DNA of 14,867 nt from Ruminococcus flavefaciens (GCA_902792495.1 CADBAC010000045.1:1-14867), one strand, 5' to 3'. Positions 6,920 to 14,788 are shown, numbered from the stretch's first letter. Made by a program: numbers and translations. The notes: generated from the letters alone by a model not told the origin.

Positions 6920-8378
6920 ACCCATTATGATACAGGGAACAATGTCCAACGCAGGCAAAAGCTTTTTTGCTGCAGGACTATGCAGGATATTCAGTCAGGA
7001 CGGCTATAGATGCGCACCGTTCAAATCCCAGAATATGGCGCTGAATTCCTACATAACCATCGATGGACATGAAATAGGCAGGGCACAGGCAATGCAGGCA
7101 GAAGCGGCAGGTATCGAGCCTTCTGTGCTGATGAATCCCGTTCTTCTGAAGCCTACGACCGATGTGGGTTCACAGGTCATTGTCAACGGCAGACCTCTCT
7201 GCAATATGACCGCATCCGAATATTTCAGGAACAAAAAGCAGCTTATCCCTCAGATAAAGGAGGCCTATAAGAAGCTTTCTGCCGACAATGACATTATCGT
7301 TATTGAAGGCGCAGGCAGTCCTGTTGAACTGAATCTGCTGTCGGATGATATCGTGAATATGGGCATGGCTAAGATAGCGGAGTCGCCTGTTATCCTTGTG
7401 GGCGATATCGACAGGGGAGGCATTTTCCCTCAGCTTCTTGGAACTCTCGACCTTTTCCCTCCGGATGAAAGGGCAATGGTCAAGGGGCTTGTTGTTAATA
7501 AATTCCGTGGTGATATATCGCTGTTTGAAAGCGGTACAGCCATACTTGAACAGCGTGGCGGGGTTGATGTACTGGGTGTTGTTCCGTATATACGCTGCGA
7601 TATCGAGGACGAGGACAGCCTTTCGGTCAAGCTTGAAAATAATCATCATGGCATAGTCAATATCGCCGTAGTAAAGCTTCCGAGGATCTCAAACTTCACC
7701 GACTTTGACGTTTTCAGACAATATAATGGAATTGCTGTGCAGTATGCTGTTCACTACAGCGAACTTGAAAATGCGGACATGATAATAATTCCCGGGACTA
7801 AAAGCACTATCAGCGATATGAAGTGGCTTCGTGAAAGCGGAATGGAAGCTATGATAAAAAAGTGCGCTCAGAAAGGCATACCTGTTTTCGGTATCTGTGG
7901 AGGTTTTCAGATGCTCGGCAAGACCATTTCCGACCCACACAATACCGAGGGTGGAGGCAGTATAAACGGCATTGGTTTGCTGAACTGCACAACGGTTTTC
8001 AGCGACGAAAAAACACAGGTGCGCACAGCCGGTAACTTCAATGATATTGACGGATATTTCGGCTTTCTCAGCGGTTCTCATTATGAGGGATATGAGATAC
8101 ATATGGGTGAGACCGATGTCGGCGGAAATGCACTTCTCGACACAGGAGGCTGTGTCAGAGATAATGTTTGCGGATGCTACATTCACGGAATTTTTGACGA
8201 TTATCAGGTATCGGAGAAACTGGTGAAAAAGCTGTTTGAAGCAAGAGGACTTGAATACATGGGCGGAGTGACTGACCGCAGAAAATACAAGGAACAGCAG
8301 TTCGACATTCTTGCTGATTCCATAAGGAAAAGTATTGACATGGCGAAGGTCTATGATATTATCGAAAGGGGAATATAA
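6912..8378 (+). CDS. cbiP: Cobyric acid synthase CbiP
   Basis: CbiP performs the four remaining amidations of adenosylcobyrinate diamide, using glutamine and ATP. The 488-aa product is full length. Its N-terminal domain begins IMIQGTMSNAGKSFFAAGL, the family P-loop, followed by FKSQNMALNSY and EGAGSPVELNL. The C-terminal glutamine amidotransferase domain carries the nucleophile Cys329 in FGICGGFQMLG, GSHYEGYEIHMG, and His425 in CYIHGIFDD. The start ATG 6912 overlaps cobD by eight bases and follows AGGAGG by seven bases. The stop shares a base with cbiC (TAATG). It is distinguished from the paralogous CbiA at the window start by the NMALNSY and EIHMG motifs and by its greater length. Confidence 0.97.
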   Translation: MAKPIMIQGTMSNAGKSFFAAGLCRIFSQDGYRCAPFKSQNMALNSYITIDGHEIGRAQAMQAEAAGIEPSVLMNPVLLKPTTDVGSQVIVNGRPLCNMTASEYFRNKKQLIPQIKEAYKKLSADNDIIVIEGAGSPVELNLLSDDIVNMGMAKIAESPVILVGDIDRGGIFPQLLGTLDLFPPDERAMVKGLVVNKFRGDISLFESGTAILEQRGGVDVLGVVPYIRCDIEDEDSLSVKLENNHHGIVNIAVVKLPRISNFTDFDVFRQYNGIAVQYAVHYSELENADMIIIPGTKSTISDMKWLRESGMEAMIKKCAQKGIPVFGICGGFQMLGKTISDPHNTEGGGSINGIGLLNCTTVFSDEKTQVRTAGNFNDIDGYFGFLSGSHYEGYEIHMGETDVGGNALLDTGGCVRDNVCGCYIHGIFDDYQVSEKLVKKLFEARGLEYMGGVTDRRKYKEQQFDILADSIRKSIDMAKVYDIIERGI

Positions 8379-9025
8379 TGGAGCTTGAATATGTGCTTCC
8401 TGCTGATATAGAAAAAAGAAGCTTCGAGATAATACAGTCGGAGCTGGGAGATAAGTTTATCCCCGAGGAAATACGTCCCGTGGTGATAAGAGCGATACAC
8501 ACGACAGCCGATTTTGACTATGCGGATAATCTGTATTTTTCCGACGGAGTCATGGAGAAAGCGATGGAATTGCTGAAAAAAGGCGCAGTTATCGTGACTG
8601 ATACAAACATGGCTAAGTCAGGGATAAATAAAAAAGCGCTGTCTCAGCTGGGATGCAGAGTAGAATGCTTCATGGCTGACGGGGACATAGCCGAAACTGC
8701 CAAAGCAAATGGCACGACCCGTGCTGCGGCATCTGTTGACAAAGCGGCTTCAATTGATGATCCCGTGATTTACGCAGTAGGCAACGCTCCCACCGCACTT
8801 GTAAGGCTGTGCGACCATATCAGTGACAAAAGCTTTGTTCCTCAGCTTGTCATAGGTGCACCTGTGGGATTTGTGAATGTGGTGCAGTCAAAGGAAATGA
8901 TAATAGAAAGCGGAGTTCCCTGCATAGTTGCAAGAGGACGCAAAGGCGGCAGCAATGTGGCTGCGGCGATATGCAATGCCCTGATGTATAAGGCATTATC
9001 AGAAATTAAGGAGAATGACCAATGA
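8378..9025 (+). CDS. cbiC: Precorrin-8X / cobalt-precorrin-8 methylmutase CbiC
   Basis: CbiC moves a methyl group from C11 to C12 of the corrin ring, yielding (cobalt-)cobyrinic acid, the CbiA substrate. The 215-aa protein matches family length. His41 in AIHTTADFDYADN is the conserved proton-shuttling histidine. VVTDTNMAKSGI-type sequence (here VTDTNMAKSGINK), ALVRLCDHI, and VIGAPVGFVNVVQSKE follow, and the C-terminus has VARGRKGGSNVAAAICNAL; all are family landmarks. It is the last recognisable cobalamin gene on the transcript. Its stop overlaps the start of the Uup-type ABC-F gene by four bases (ATGA, 9022-9025), so translation is coupled to a gene with no obvious B12 role. Confidence 0.96.
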   Translation: MELEYVLPADIEKRSFEIIQSELGDKFIPEEIRPVVIRAIHTTADFDYADNLYFSDGVMEKAMELLKKGAVIVTDTNMAKSGINKKALSQLGCRVECFMADGDIAETAKANGTTRAAASVDKAASIDDPVIYAVGNAPTALVRLCDHISDKSFVPQLVIGAPVGFVNVVQSKEMIIESGVPCIVARGRKGGSNVAAAICNALMYKALSEIKENDQ

Positions 9026-10818
9026 TATTACTGTCAGCTAATAATATATCAAAGACTTATATGGAAAGAAAGGTACTTGACGATGTTTCGTTCTTCCTCA
9101 ATGAAGGCGATAAAGTCGGTATCGTAGGCATAAACGGCACGGGCAAGTCTACACTTCTGAAAATACTTGCCGGTGCGGAATACCCCGACAGCGGAGATGT
9201 TATCCGCACCAACGGCATAAGGATATCCTATCTTCCGCAGATACCCGAATTTGACGATCACGGCACAGTCCTCGAACAGGTCATGGCACATCTGCCGGCC
9301 GACCTTATGACATCCAAGGAATTCGAGGCAAGGTCTATACTTGATAAAATGGGAGTCCCCGATGTTGAGCGTGACATATCACAGCTCTCAGGCGGCGAAA
9401 GAAGACGTGCAGGCATTGCGGCGGCACTTATACAGCCCAGCGATGTGCTTCTTCTTGACGAGCCTACTAACCATATCGACAACGAGACAGCACAGCTTCT
9501 TGAAGATATGCTTATGCGGTACAAAGGAGCGATAGTTATGGTGACACATGACCGTTACTTCCTTGATAAAATATGCAGGACCATCGTCGAAGTGGACAGG
9601 GGAAAGATCTATTCATGTGAGGGTAATTACAGCGACTACGTTGCATACAAGGCTCAGCGTGAAGCGGATGCAGAAGCTGCTGAGCGCAAGAACAGAGCGG
9701 CATACAGGCGTGAACTTGAATGGATAAGCCGTGGTGCAAGGGCAAGAGGAACAAAGTCTAAAGACAGGATAGAGCGTTTTGAAGCACTTAAAAACAGGGA
9801 TATCCCCGTTGAGACTGAAAAAGTACAGTTACAGTCAGTATCTTCAAGACTTGGCAAAAAGACCATCGAGATCGAGAATATCAGCAAGAAAATAGGCGAT
9901 ACACCGCTTATCACGGACTTCTCTTACATCATTTCCCGAGACGCAAGAATAGGAATTGTCGGTCACAACGGTGCAGGAAAAAGTACGTTCCTGAAAATGA
10001 TCATTGGTGAGATCGCTCCCGACAGCGGAAATATAGTCATCGGCGATACCGTGAAGATCGCCTATTTTTCACAGGAATGCGAAAGCATGGACCCCACACA
10101 GAAGGTCATCGAATACATAAGGGAAACTGCTGACAGGATACAGACTCCCGACGGAGTAGTTACGGCTTCACAGATGCTGGAGCGATTCCTGTTCACTCCC
10201 GAACTTCAGTGGAACCGCATTGAGAAGCTTTCGGGCGGCGAGAGAAAAAGACTGTATCTGCTGAAAATACTGATGGAAGCACCGAACATTCTTCTTCTTG
10301 ACGAGCCGACCAACGATCTTGATATTGCTACACTTACCATCCTTGAAGATTACCTCGACAACTTTGCAGGTGCAGTTCTTGCAGTATCCCATGACCGATA
10401 TTTCCTTGACAGAATGGCAACGGAGATCTTTGAATTCAAGGACGGACAGTGTATCCGCTATAATGGCAATTATTCGGATTATGCGGCAAATGTCCGTGAA
10501 AGCGGCGGTACTGACGATAAGCCTAAGAAGAAAACCGAAAAGAAAGAACGTTCCTACAGCGGAATGACAAAGCTGAAATTTTCCTTCAAGGAACAGCGTG
10601 AGTATGCCACAATAGACGACGATATCGAAAAGCTTGAACAGGCGATAGCCGACACCGAAAAAGCTATTGCGTCCAATTCATCGGATTATGTCAAGCTTCA
10701 GGAACTTTCTGATAAGAAAACAGAACTTGAAAATGAACTCGCTGAAAAGATGGAGAGATGGGTATATCTCAGCGACCTTGCTGAAAGGATCGAAAGAGGC
10801 GAGATGATCGAAGTATAA
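9022..10818 (+). CDS. uup: ABC-F family ATPase, Uup-type
   Basis: This 598-aa soluble protein has two ABC ATPase domains and no membrane segments. Domain 1 has Walker A GINGTGKST (residues 36-44), LSGGERRR and LLLDEPTNHID. Domain 2 has GHNGAGKST (314-322), LSGGERKR and LLLDEPTNDLD. The inter-domain linker includes LEWISRGARARGTKSKDR, which resembles the corresponding Uup linker. A charged C-terminal coiled coil (about 510-598) ends ERWVYLSDLAERIE, again like the Uup C-terminal domain. ABC-F proteins act on ribosomes; E. coli Uup is also linked to branched DNA processing and transposon excision. A ribosome-protection (antibiotic resistance) role is less likely given the Uup-like C-terminus. 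It overlaps cbiC (ATGA) with AAGGAG eight bases upstream, so it sits on the B12 transcript. The exact ABC-F subgroup is inferred by eye. Confidence 0.9.
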   Translation: MILLSANNISKTYMERKVLDDVSFFLNEGDKVGIVGINGTGKSTLLKILAGAEYPDSGDVIRTNGIRISYLPQIPEFDDHGTVLEQVMAHLPADLMTSKEFEARSILDKMGVPDVERDISQLSGGERRRAGIAAALIQPSDVLLLDEPTNHIDNETAQLLEDMLMRYKGAIVMVTHDRYFLDKICRTIVEVDRGKIYSCEGNYSDYVAYKAQREADAEAAERKNRAAYRRELEWISRGARARGTKSKDRIERFEALKNRDIPVETEKVQLQSVSSRLGKKTIEIENISKKIGDTPLITDFSYIISRDARIGIVGHNGAGKSTFLKMIIGEIAPDSGNIVIGDTVKIAYFSQECESMDPTQKVIEYIRETADRIQTPDGVVTASQMLERFLFTPELQWNRIEKLSGGERKRLYLLKILMEAPNILLLDEPTNDLDIATLTILEDYLDNFAGAVLAVSHDRYFLDRMATEIFEFKDGQCIRYNGNYSDYAANVRESGGTDDKPKKKTEKKERSYSGMTKLKFSFKEQREYATIDDDIEKLEQAIADTEKAIASNSSDYVKLQELSDKKTELENELAEKMERWVYLSDLAERIERGEMIEV

Positions 10819-10830
10819 AGGAGAAAAGCT

Positions 10831-12330
10831 ATGAATGAGATAAAGTGTCCCAATTGCGGACAGGTTTTTTCAGTGGACGAGGCAGGCTATTCCGCCATTC
10901 TCAGTCAGGTGCGCACCGAGGAGTTTGAGCGTGAACTGAAAAGCAGGATCGAGATGATCGAGGAAGCAGGCAGAAAAGAGAACGAACTTAACCTTAACAA
11001 GGCAATAGCCGGGAAAAACGATGAAATAGGCAGATTACAGCTTGAACTCGAACAGGCAAAAGCGTCCATCGGAAAGAACGAGATGGAATTCGATATGGTG
11101 CTCCAGAAAGCTATGGCCGAAAAGGAAAGCGAGATAGTGAAGCTGAATGAACAGCTGAAAAGTATCGAAGAATCGGGCGAACTTATTACTAAAAATGAAG
11201 TTGCAAAGGCGATGGCTGAGAAAGAAAGCGAGATTAGCGAACTTAACCTGAAAATACAGCAGCTTGAGTCCGATGCAAAGCAGAACAGTGAACGCATGGA
11301 AATGGCGGTTGCTAAGGCGGTCAGCGATGAAAAGCAGAGATACGAGGAAAAACTTGCCGCAAGCAATGAAGCTCTTGCAAAGAAGAATGAGGATATCGTC
11401 CGCCTTGACGGTGAACTTGCACGTACAAAGCTTGAAGGCGAAATAGCGCTGAAAGAAGCCGTTTCGGAGATAGAGAAACAGCGTGACACCCAGAAAGCAG
11501 AGTACGAAGCACAGCTTAAAGCACAGCAGGAAAGCCTTGAATATTACAAGGACCTGAAAACGAGAATGTCCACAAAAATGATCGGTGAAACTCTTGAACA
11601 GCACTGTGAGAATTCCTTCAATATGATCCGTGCGGCAGCTTTCAGAAATGCCGAATTCAAAAAGGATAACGAAGTAAGGGAAGGCAGCAAGGGCGATTAT
11701 ATCTACCGTGAATGTGACGATGACGGCAATGAGATAATCTCCATTATGTTCGAGATGAAAAACGAGATGGATACCACCGCAACCAAGCACAAGAACGAGG
11801 ATTTCTTTACAAAGCTTGACAAGGACAGGAAAAACAAGAACTGCGAATATGCGGTGCTTGTTTCAATGCTTGAAGCGGAAAGCGAACTTTATAATCAGGG
11901 AATCGTTGATGTTTCCTACGACTATGAAAAGATGTACGTTATCCGTCCGCAGTTCTTTATACCGATGATAACTATTCTGCGAAATGCCGCAATGAATTCT
12001 ATGGATTACAAGCGTCAGCTCAACGATATAAAGAATCAGGAGATCGATATCACTCATTTTGAAGAGCGTATCGATAACTTCAAAACCGCATTTTCAAAGA
12101 ACTACAATACCGCAAGCAAGCAGTTCAATACTGCCATTGAGGAGATAGACAAGACCATAGATCATCTTAATAAGGTCAAGGATAATCTCCAGAAGTCGCT
12201 GAATAATCTCAGGCTTGCAAATGACAAGGCACAGAATCAGCTTACAATAAAGGCTCTTGCCAAGGATAACTCCACGATGATGGCAATGTTTGAAGAACTT
12301 GAAAATGACAGCGACATTACCATAGAGTGA
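10831..12330 (+). CDS. DUF2130-type coiled-coil protein with zinc-ribbon-like start and candidate PD-(D/E)XK core
   Basis: The 499-aa product starts IKCPNCGQVFSVDEAGY, with one CxxC pair (Cys6, Cys9) as in DUF2130 proteins. Residues about 25-245 are a long Glu/Lys-rich coiled coil with recurring units of the form KA[I/M/V]xxK..EI spaced 33-36 residues apart. A globular part follows (about 250-390): MIGETLEQHCENSFN, KGDYIYRE (Asp289), then MFEMKNEMD (Glu308-x-Lys310) and CEYAVLVSMLEAESELY. The D...ExK arrangement looks like a PD-(D/E)XK nuclease core; I recall DUF2130 being placed near that group but cannot confirm it. The C-terminal 100 residues are again coiled coil. The gene starts 12 bases after uup with AGGAGA upstream, and is the last gene before a strong terminator. 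Function is not established; a DNA-related role is inferred. Confidence 0.82.
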   Translation: MNEIKCPNCGQVFSVDEAGYSAILSQVRTEEFERELKSRIEMIEEAGRKENELNLNKAIAGKNDEIGRLQLELEQAKASIGKNEMEFDMVLQKAMAEKESEIVKLNEQLKSIEESGELITKNEVAKAMAEKESEISELNLKIQQLESDAKQNSERMEMAVAKAVSDEKQRYEEKLAASNEALAKKNEDIVRLDGELARTKLEGEIALKEAVSEIEKQRDTQKAEYEAQLKAQQESLEYYKDLKTRMSTKMIGETLEQHCENSFNMIRAAAFRNAEFKKDNEVREGSKGDYIYRECDDDGNEIISIMFEMKNEMDTTATKHKNEDFFTKLDKDRKNKNCEYAVLVSMLEAESELYNQGIVDVSYDYEKMYVIRPQFFIPMITILRNAAMNSMDYKRQLNDIKNQEIDITHFEERIDNFKTAFSKNYNTASKQFNTAIEEIDKTIDHLNKVKDNLQKSLNNLRLANDKAQNQLTIKALAKDNSTMMAMFEELENDSDITIE

Positions 12331-12335
12331 GGATA

Positions 12336-12367
12336 TTGCTCCCTGAAATACGGGAGCAAATTTTTTT
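12336..12367 (+). terminator. Intrinsic terminator of the cobalamin-uup-DUF2130 transcript
   Basis: TTGCTCCC (12336-12343) pairs perfectly with GGGAGCAA (12352-12359) across an eight-base loop and is followed by an A and seven T (12361-12367). It lies five bases after the DUF2130 stop, so it ends the long upstream operon and isolates the sigma-factor unit. Confidence 0.93.
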
Positions 12368-12375
12368 CGCAGATC

Positions 12376-12405
12376 TGAAATATTACGCATTTTATTTCGA
12401 CTATA
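12376..12405 (+). promoter_or_regulatory. Candidate ECF-type promoter for the sigma/anti-sigma-like pair
   Basis: TGAAAT (12376-12381), a 16-base spacer and CGACTATA (12398-12405) match the general ECF pattern (TGAAAC-N16-CGTC/CGAC/CGTA types). It begins nine bases after the terminator T-run and 72 bases before the sigma gene. A housekeeping reading using TATATA at 12402 lacks a good -35 (AATATT at the required position). Autoregulation by the downstream sigma factor would be the usual arrangement, but this is inferred. Confidence 0.6.
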
Positions 12406-12447
12406 TAGACAGAAGGGGAAAACGTCTTACGAAAGGGGGAACAGATC

Positions 12448-12990
12448 ATGGATGATGCATCGATCATGAAAATGTTGACGGAACGTAATGAAGAAGCGAT
12501 TACAGAACTGAAACAAAAGTACAGCAGGCTATGTTTCTACATTGCAGGAAATATTCTCTCGCAGCCCGAAGATGTGGAAGAATGCGTAAATTCAGCCTTC
12601 TTTGCAATATGGAAAAACATACCGCCTGACACTCCCGACGACCTGAAGACCTACCTTTGCCGTATAGTCAAAAACAAGGCCGTCGATAAGCTGAAGTACA
12701 ACTCCGCCGAAAAGCGCAATCCTCAGTTTTCGGTATCATTGGACGAGATAGCGGACTGCATCCCCGATGATCGTGGAGAAAATATCTCAACGGAAAAAGC
12801 ATTCTTGGTTGGTGAAGAGGAGGAATCGTTTTTTGCCGATGAGGGAGAGGTTGAAGTAAAAACCAATATTTTCGAAGATGATGACGCCAAAGAAGAATAC
12901 AGCATGAACGAGAAAACTGTGGCTACAACCCTTTATCGCATACGAATGAAACTGAAGGAATATCTGGAGAAAGAGGGGTATTATGTATGA
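12448..12990 (+). CDS. ECF-like RNA polymerase sigma factor with unusual acidic region 4
   Basis: The 180-aa protein has a recognisable sigma region 2: EAITELKQKYSRLCFYIA, then PEDVEECVNSAFFAIW and TYLCRIVKNKAVDKLK (about residues 15-85). After a linker with SLDEIADCIPDD, region 4 is abnormal. Residues 123-150 hold 14 Asp/Glu out of 28, where relatives have a 'LPxxxRxxFxxRYWxxxSIxxIA' helix pair. Only the end of region 4 is standard: SMNEKTVATTLYRIRMKLKEYL, resembling the recognition helix. Neither alternative frame is open across the acidic part, so compensating frameshifts do not explain it. ATG 12448 follows AAAGGGGGA by seven bases. The stop overlaps the next gene (ATGA, 12987-12990), a membrane protein that may control it. 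Sigma ancestry is clear; whether it still recognises a promoter -35 is doubtful. Confidence 0.82.
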   Translation: MDDASIMKMLTERNEEAITELKQKYSRLCFYIAGNILSQPEDVEECVNSAFFAIWKNIPPDTPDDLKTYLCRIVKNKAVDKLKYNSAEKRNPQFSVSLDEIADCIPDDRGENISTEKAFLVGEEEESFFADEGEVEVKTNIFEDDDAKEEYSMNEKTVATTLYRIRMKLKEYLEKEGYYV

Positions 12991-14732
12991 AAGAGTTTAA
13001 ATTCATGGAAGCGGTGAATATGATCGACGACGATCTTATCAAAGAAGCCGAAGATGATGAGTTTGGGCAGACAGTAGTGCACGACGCTGAGAATAATGCT
13101 TCCGAAACGGATACGGATGCTGTTTCCGGTGTAGAATCTTACCATATCGGCCATTGGAAAAGGATAATGGCAGCTGCATCAATTGTTCTTCTTCTGGGCG
13201 GAATAGGCACAGGAGGATTCCTCCTTCATCGCCACGGCAGACCTGTTGTTCCCGAGGATAGCGAGATACAGGCAGAAACTGCGATTACAACAATGAAAAC
13301 AACGGATGCCGCCACCGAGGAAACTTCACTGACGGAGACTGTAAGTTCATCGTACAAAAAGAGAGCGACAACATCGGCGGCAAAAAATTCTGAGAATAAG
13401 TCAACTACCGTAACTGCGGACAACAGGGGAGTATCAGCTGACGAAACAGGAACTCATCCGACCGAGCCGTCAGCTGCGGGAAGAAGTTCATCGAAAAATA
13501 CTACAGGCAATAATTCATCTGCCAGAACTACCTCTCCTAAATCAACCACAGTGAAGAAGATCACAACTGTAAAGACGACAATAACTCCGCCTGCTGCAAA
13601 AAATACTCAGCATATGAGACTCAAAGACATTATAGCTCTTGCATCGAAAGGCAGCGCACTTACATGGTCAGACTTTGACCCCTATATCGGCGAGGACGTA
13701 GGTTCGGGAATATACATTTACAAGTATAATATTCTTGATGGCTATACTCTCTATGTAATGGGAGTTCCTCCGAAAGCGCCCGACAAGATATGGCTTTACA
13801 AAGGCACAGATGCGCCTATGGACGGTGAGCATATCGATATCCGCTATGAAGATATCAATGATTTTATAAATTCTGAACAGGTGCTGAAGGATAAGGAAAT
13901 ACTCTATAAGGAGATACATCCGGATTCTGTAAGCAGGATAGAGGTAACATCCTCATCAGGCAAGAGCACAGAACTTTCTTATCCTGAAGTCAAAAGTTTA
14001 GTAAGTCTTCTGAAAGACAGGGATCTTCTCAGAAAGGACAGCGGCTACGAAGTTCTAAGCCTTAACCGCTATGATATCAATATCAGCTATTACGGCGTAG
14101 GTCCCTCCCAGCAAAGAGAGACCAACATCAGCATAATCGGCGACTATCTGATAATCAACGGTGAAAGCTATATCTGTGAAGGCAGCAGCGACAATATAAA
14201 CCGTTTCCTATATTCAGTCACTAACCGTGATGAACCACGTTATGTTGAAGTTGGAAACGGCGAAGTATGGTGCTGGAACAACTTTATGGAGTCAAATGTT
14301 TCGATGCACGATTATTACGAAAAGATTATTATATCTGCATTTCCCGATATCATCTTTACATGGAACGGTATGAACGAATCAGGTATAATGTTAGAGCGAA
14401 ACGGCGAGAAGATTATCACTCTCGGCGGTATGCCTCTATGGAGCGCATTTTTCACCGATCTCAACGGCGACGGCTATCCTGAGATATGTTCATCACTTAG
14501 TGTAGGCAGCGGTATCATAGATACAAGAGTTGGCGTATACGATATCAAAAATGACAGACATTATGAGCTTGAGGGAAGAATGGATGAGATAGATTACATC
14601 CTCTACATGGAAAACGGCGAACTTTTCGTAAACAAGCAAAGCGCTAATATTGGTTGGGCACCTCTGTCAGCTAACGGAGAAAAAGGCAAACTCACCATCG
14701 AAAACGATACACTTGTATTCAAACCGGTATAA
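12987..14732 (+). CDS. Single-pass membrane protein, putative anti-sigma/sensor partner with Thr-rich stalk
   Basis: The 581-aa product begins with a short acidic cytoplasmic part (FKFMEAVNMIDDDLIKEAE), then one membrane helix at about residues 60-80 preceded by HWKR. A Thr/Ser/Lys-rich stalk (about 90-208) follows, suited to crossing the cell wall. The external region starts with DIIALASKGSALTWSDFD and GEDVGSGIYIYKY, a pattern I recall from ruminococcal exported proteins. A middle part with many beta-like stretches comes next, and a C-terminal part holds FTDLNGDGYPEI (residues 489-500), an FG-GAP/VCBS-like Ca-binding loop. The ATGA overlap with the sigma gene implies a regulator pair, the membrane protein holding the sigma factor and sensing outside conditions. 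No zinc anti-sigma HxxxCxxC motif is present, so the anti-sigma role is inferred from position and topology. No catalytic motif was recognised. Confidence 0.75.
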   Translation: MKEFKFMEAVNMIDDDLIKEAEDDEFGQTVVHDAENNASETDTDAVSGVESYHIGHWKRIMAAASIVLLLGGIGTGGFLLHRHGRPVVPEDSEIQAETAITTMKTTDAATEETSLTETVSSSYKKRATTSAAKNSENKSTTVTADNRGVSADETGTHPTEPSAAGRSSSKNTTGNNSSARTTSPKSTTVKKITTVKTTITPPAAKNTQHMRLKDIIALASKGSALTWSDFDPYIGEDVGSGIYIYKYNILDGYTLYVMGVPPKAPDKIWLYKGTDAPMDGEHIDIRYEDINDFINSEQVLKDKEILYKEIHPDSVSRIEVTSSSGKSTELSYPEVKSLVSLLKDRDLLRKDSGYEVLSLNRYDINISYYGVGPSQQRETNISIIGDYLIINGESYICEGSSDNINRFLYSVTNRDEPRYVEVGNGEVWCWNNFMESNVSMHDYYEKIIISAFPDIIFTWNGMNESGIMLERNGEKIITLGGMPLWSAFFTDLNGDGYPEICSSLSVGSGIIDTRVGVYDIKNDRHYELEGRMDEIDYILYMENGELFVNKQSANIGWAPLSANGEKGKLTIENDTLVFKPV

Positions 14733-14788
14733 AACCAAAAGTGCCTCCTTAACTGTGGTACTCATACAGCAGCTTTATATGTATTTAT

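Noticed and set aside
9022..10818. ABC-F gene as an antibiotic-resistance (ribosome protection) determinant
   Set aside because: The linker and C-terminal coiled coil look like Uup, and the setting is a housekeeping-style operon rather than a resistance or mobile region.
11035..11790. Minus-strand open frame of 251 codons, Phe/Leu-rich, resembling a membrane protein
   Set aside because: It is the antisense of the Glu/Lys-rich coiled coil (GAA and AAG codons read as TTC and CTT), which creates hydrophobic-looking shadows. No ribosome site was seen.
12331..12447. Possible riboswitch or small RNA between DUF2130 and the sigma gene
   Set aside because: At 117 bases, the gap is accounted for by a terminator, a promoter-like motif and a short leader; no cobalamin B12-box-like element was seen.
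12796..12905. Frameshift within the sigma factor gene as cause of the abnormal region 4
   Set aside because: Both other frames contain stops in this stretch and encode nothing like the missing helices, so a simple indel pair does not restore the family sequence.
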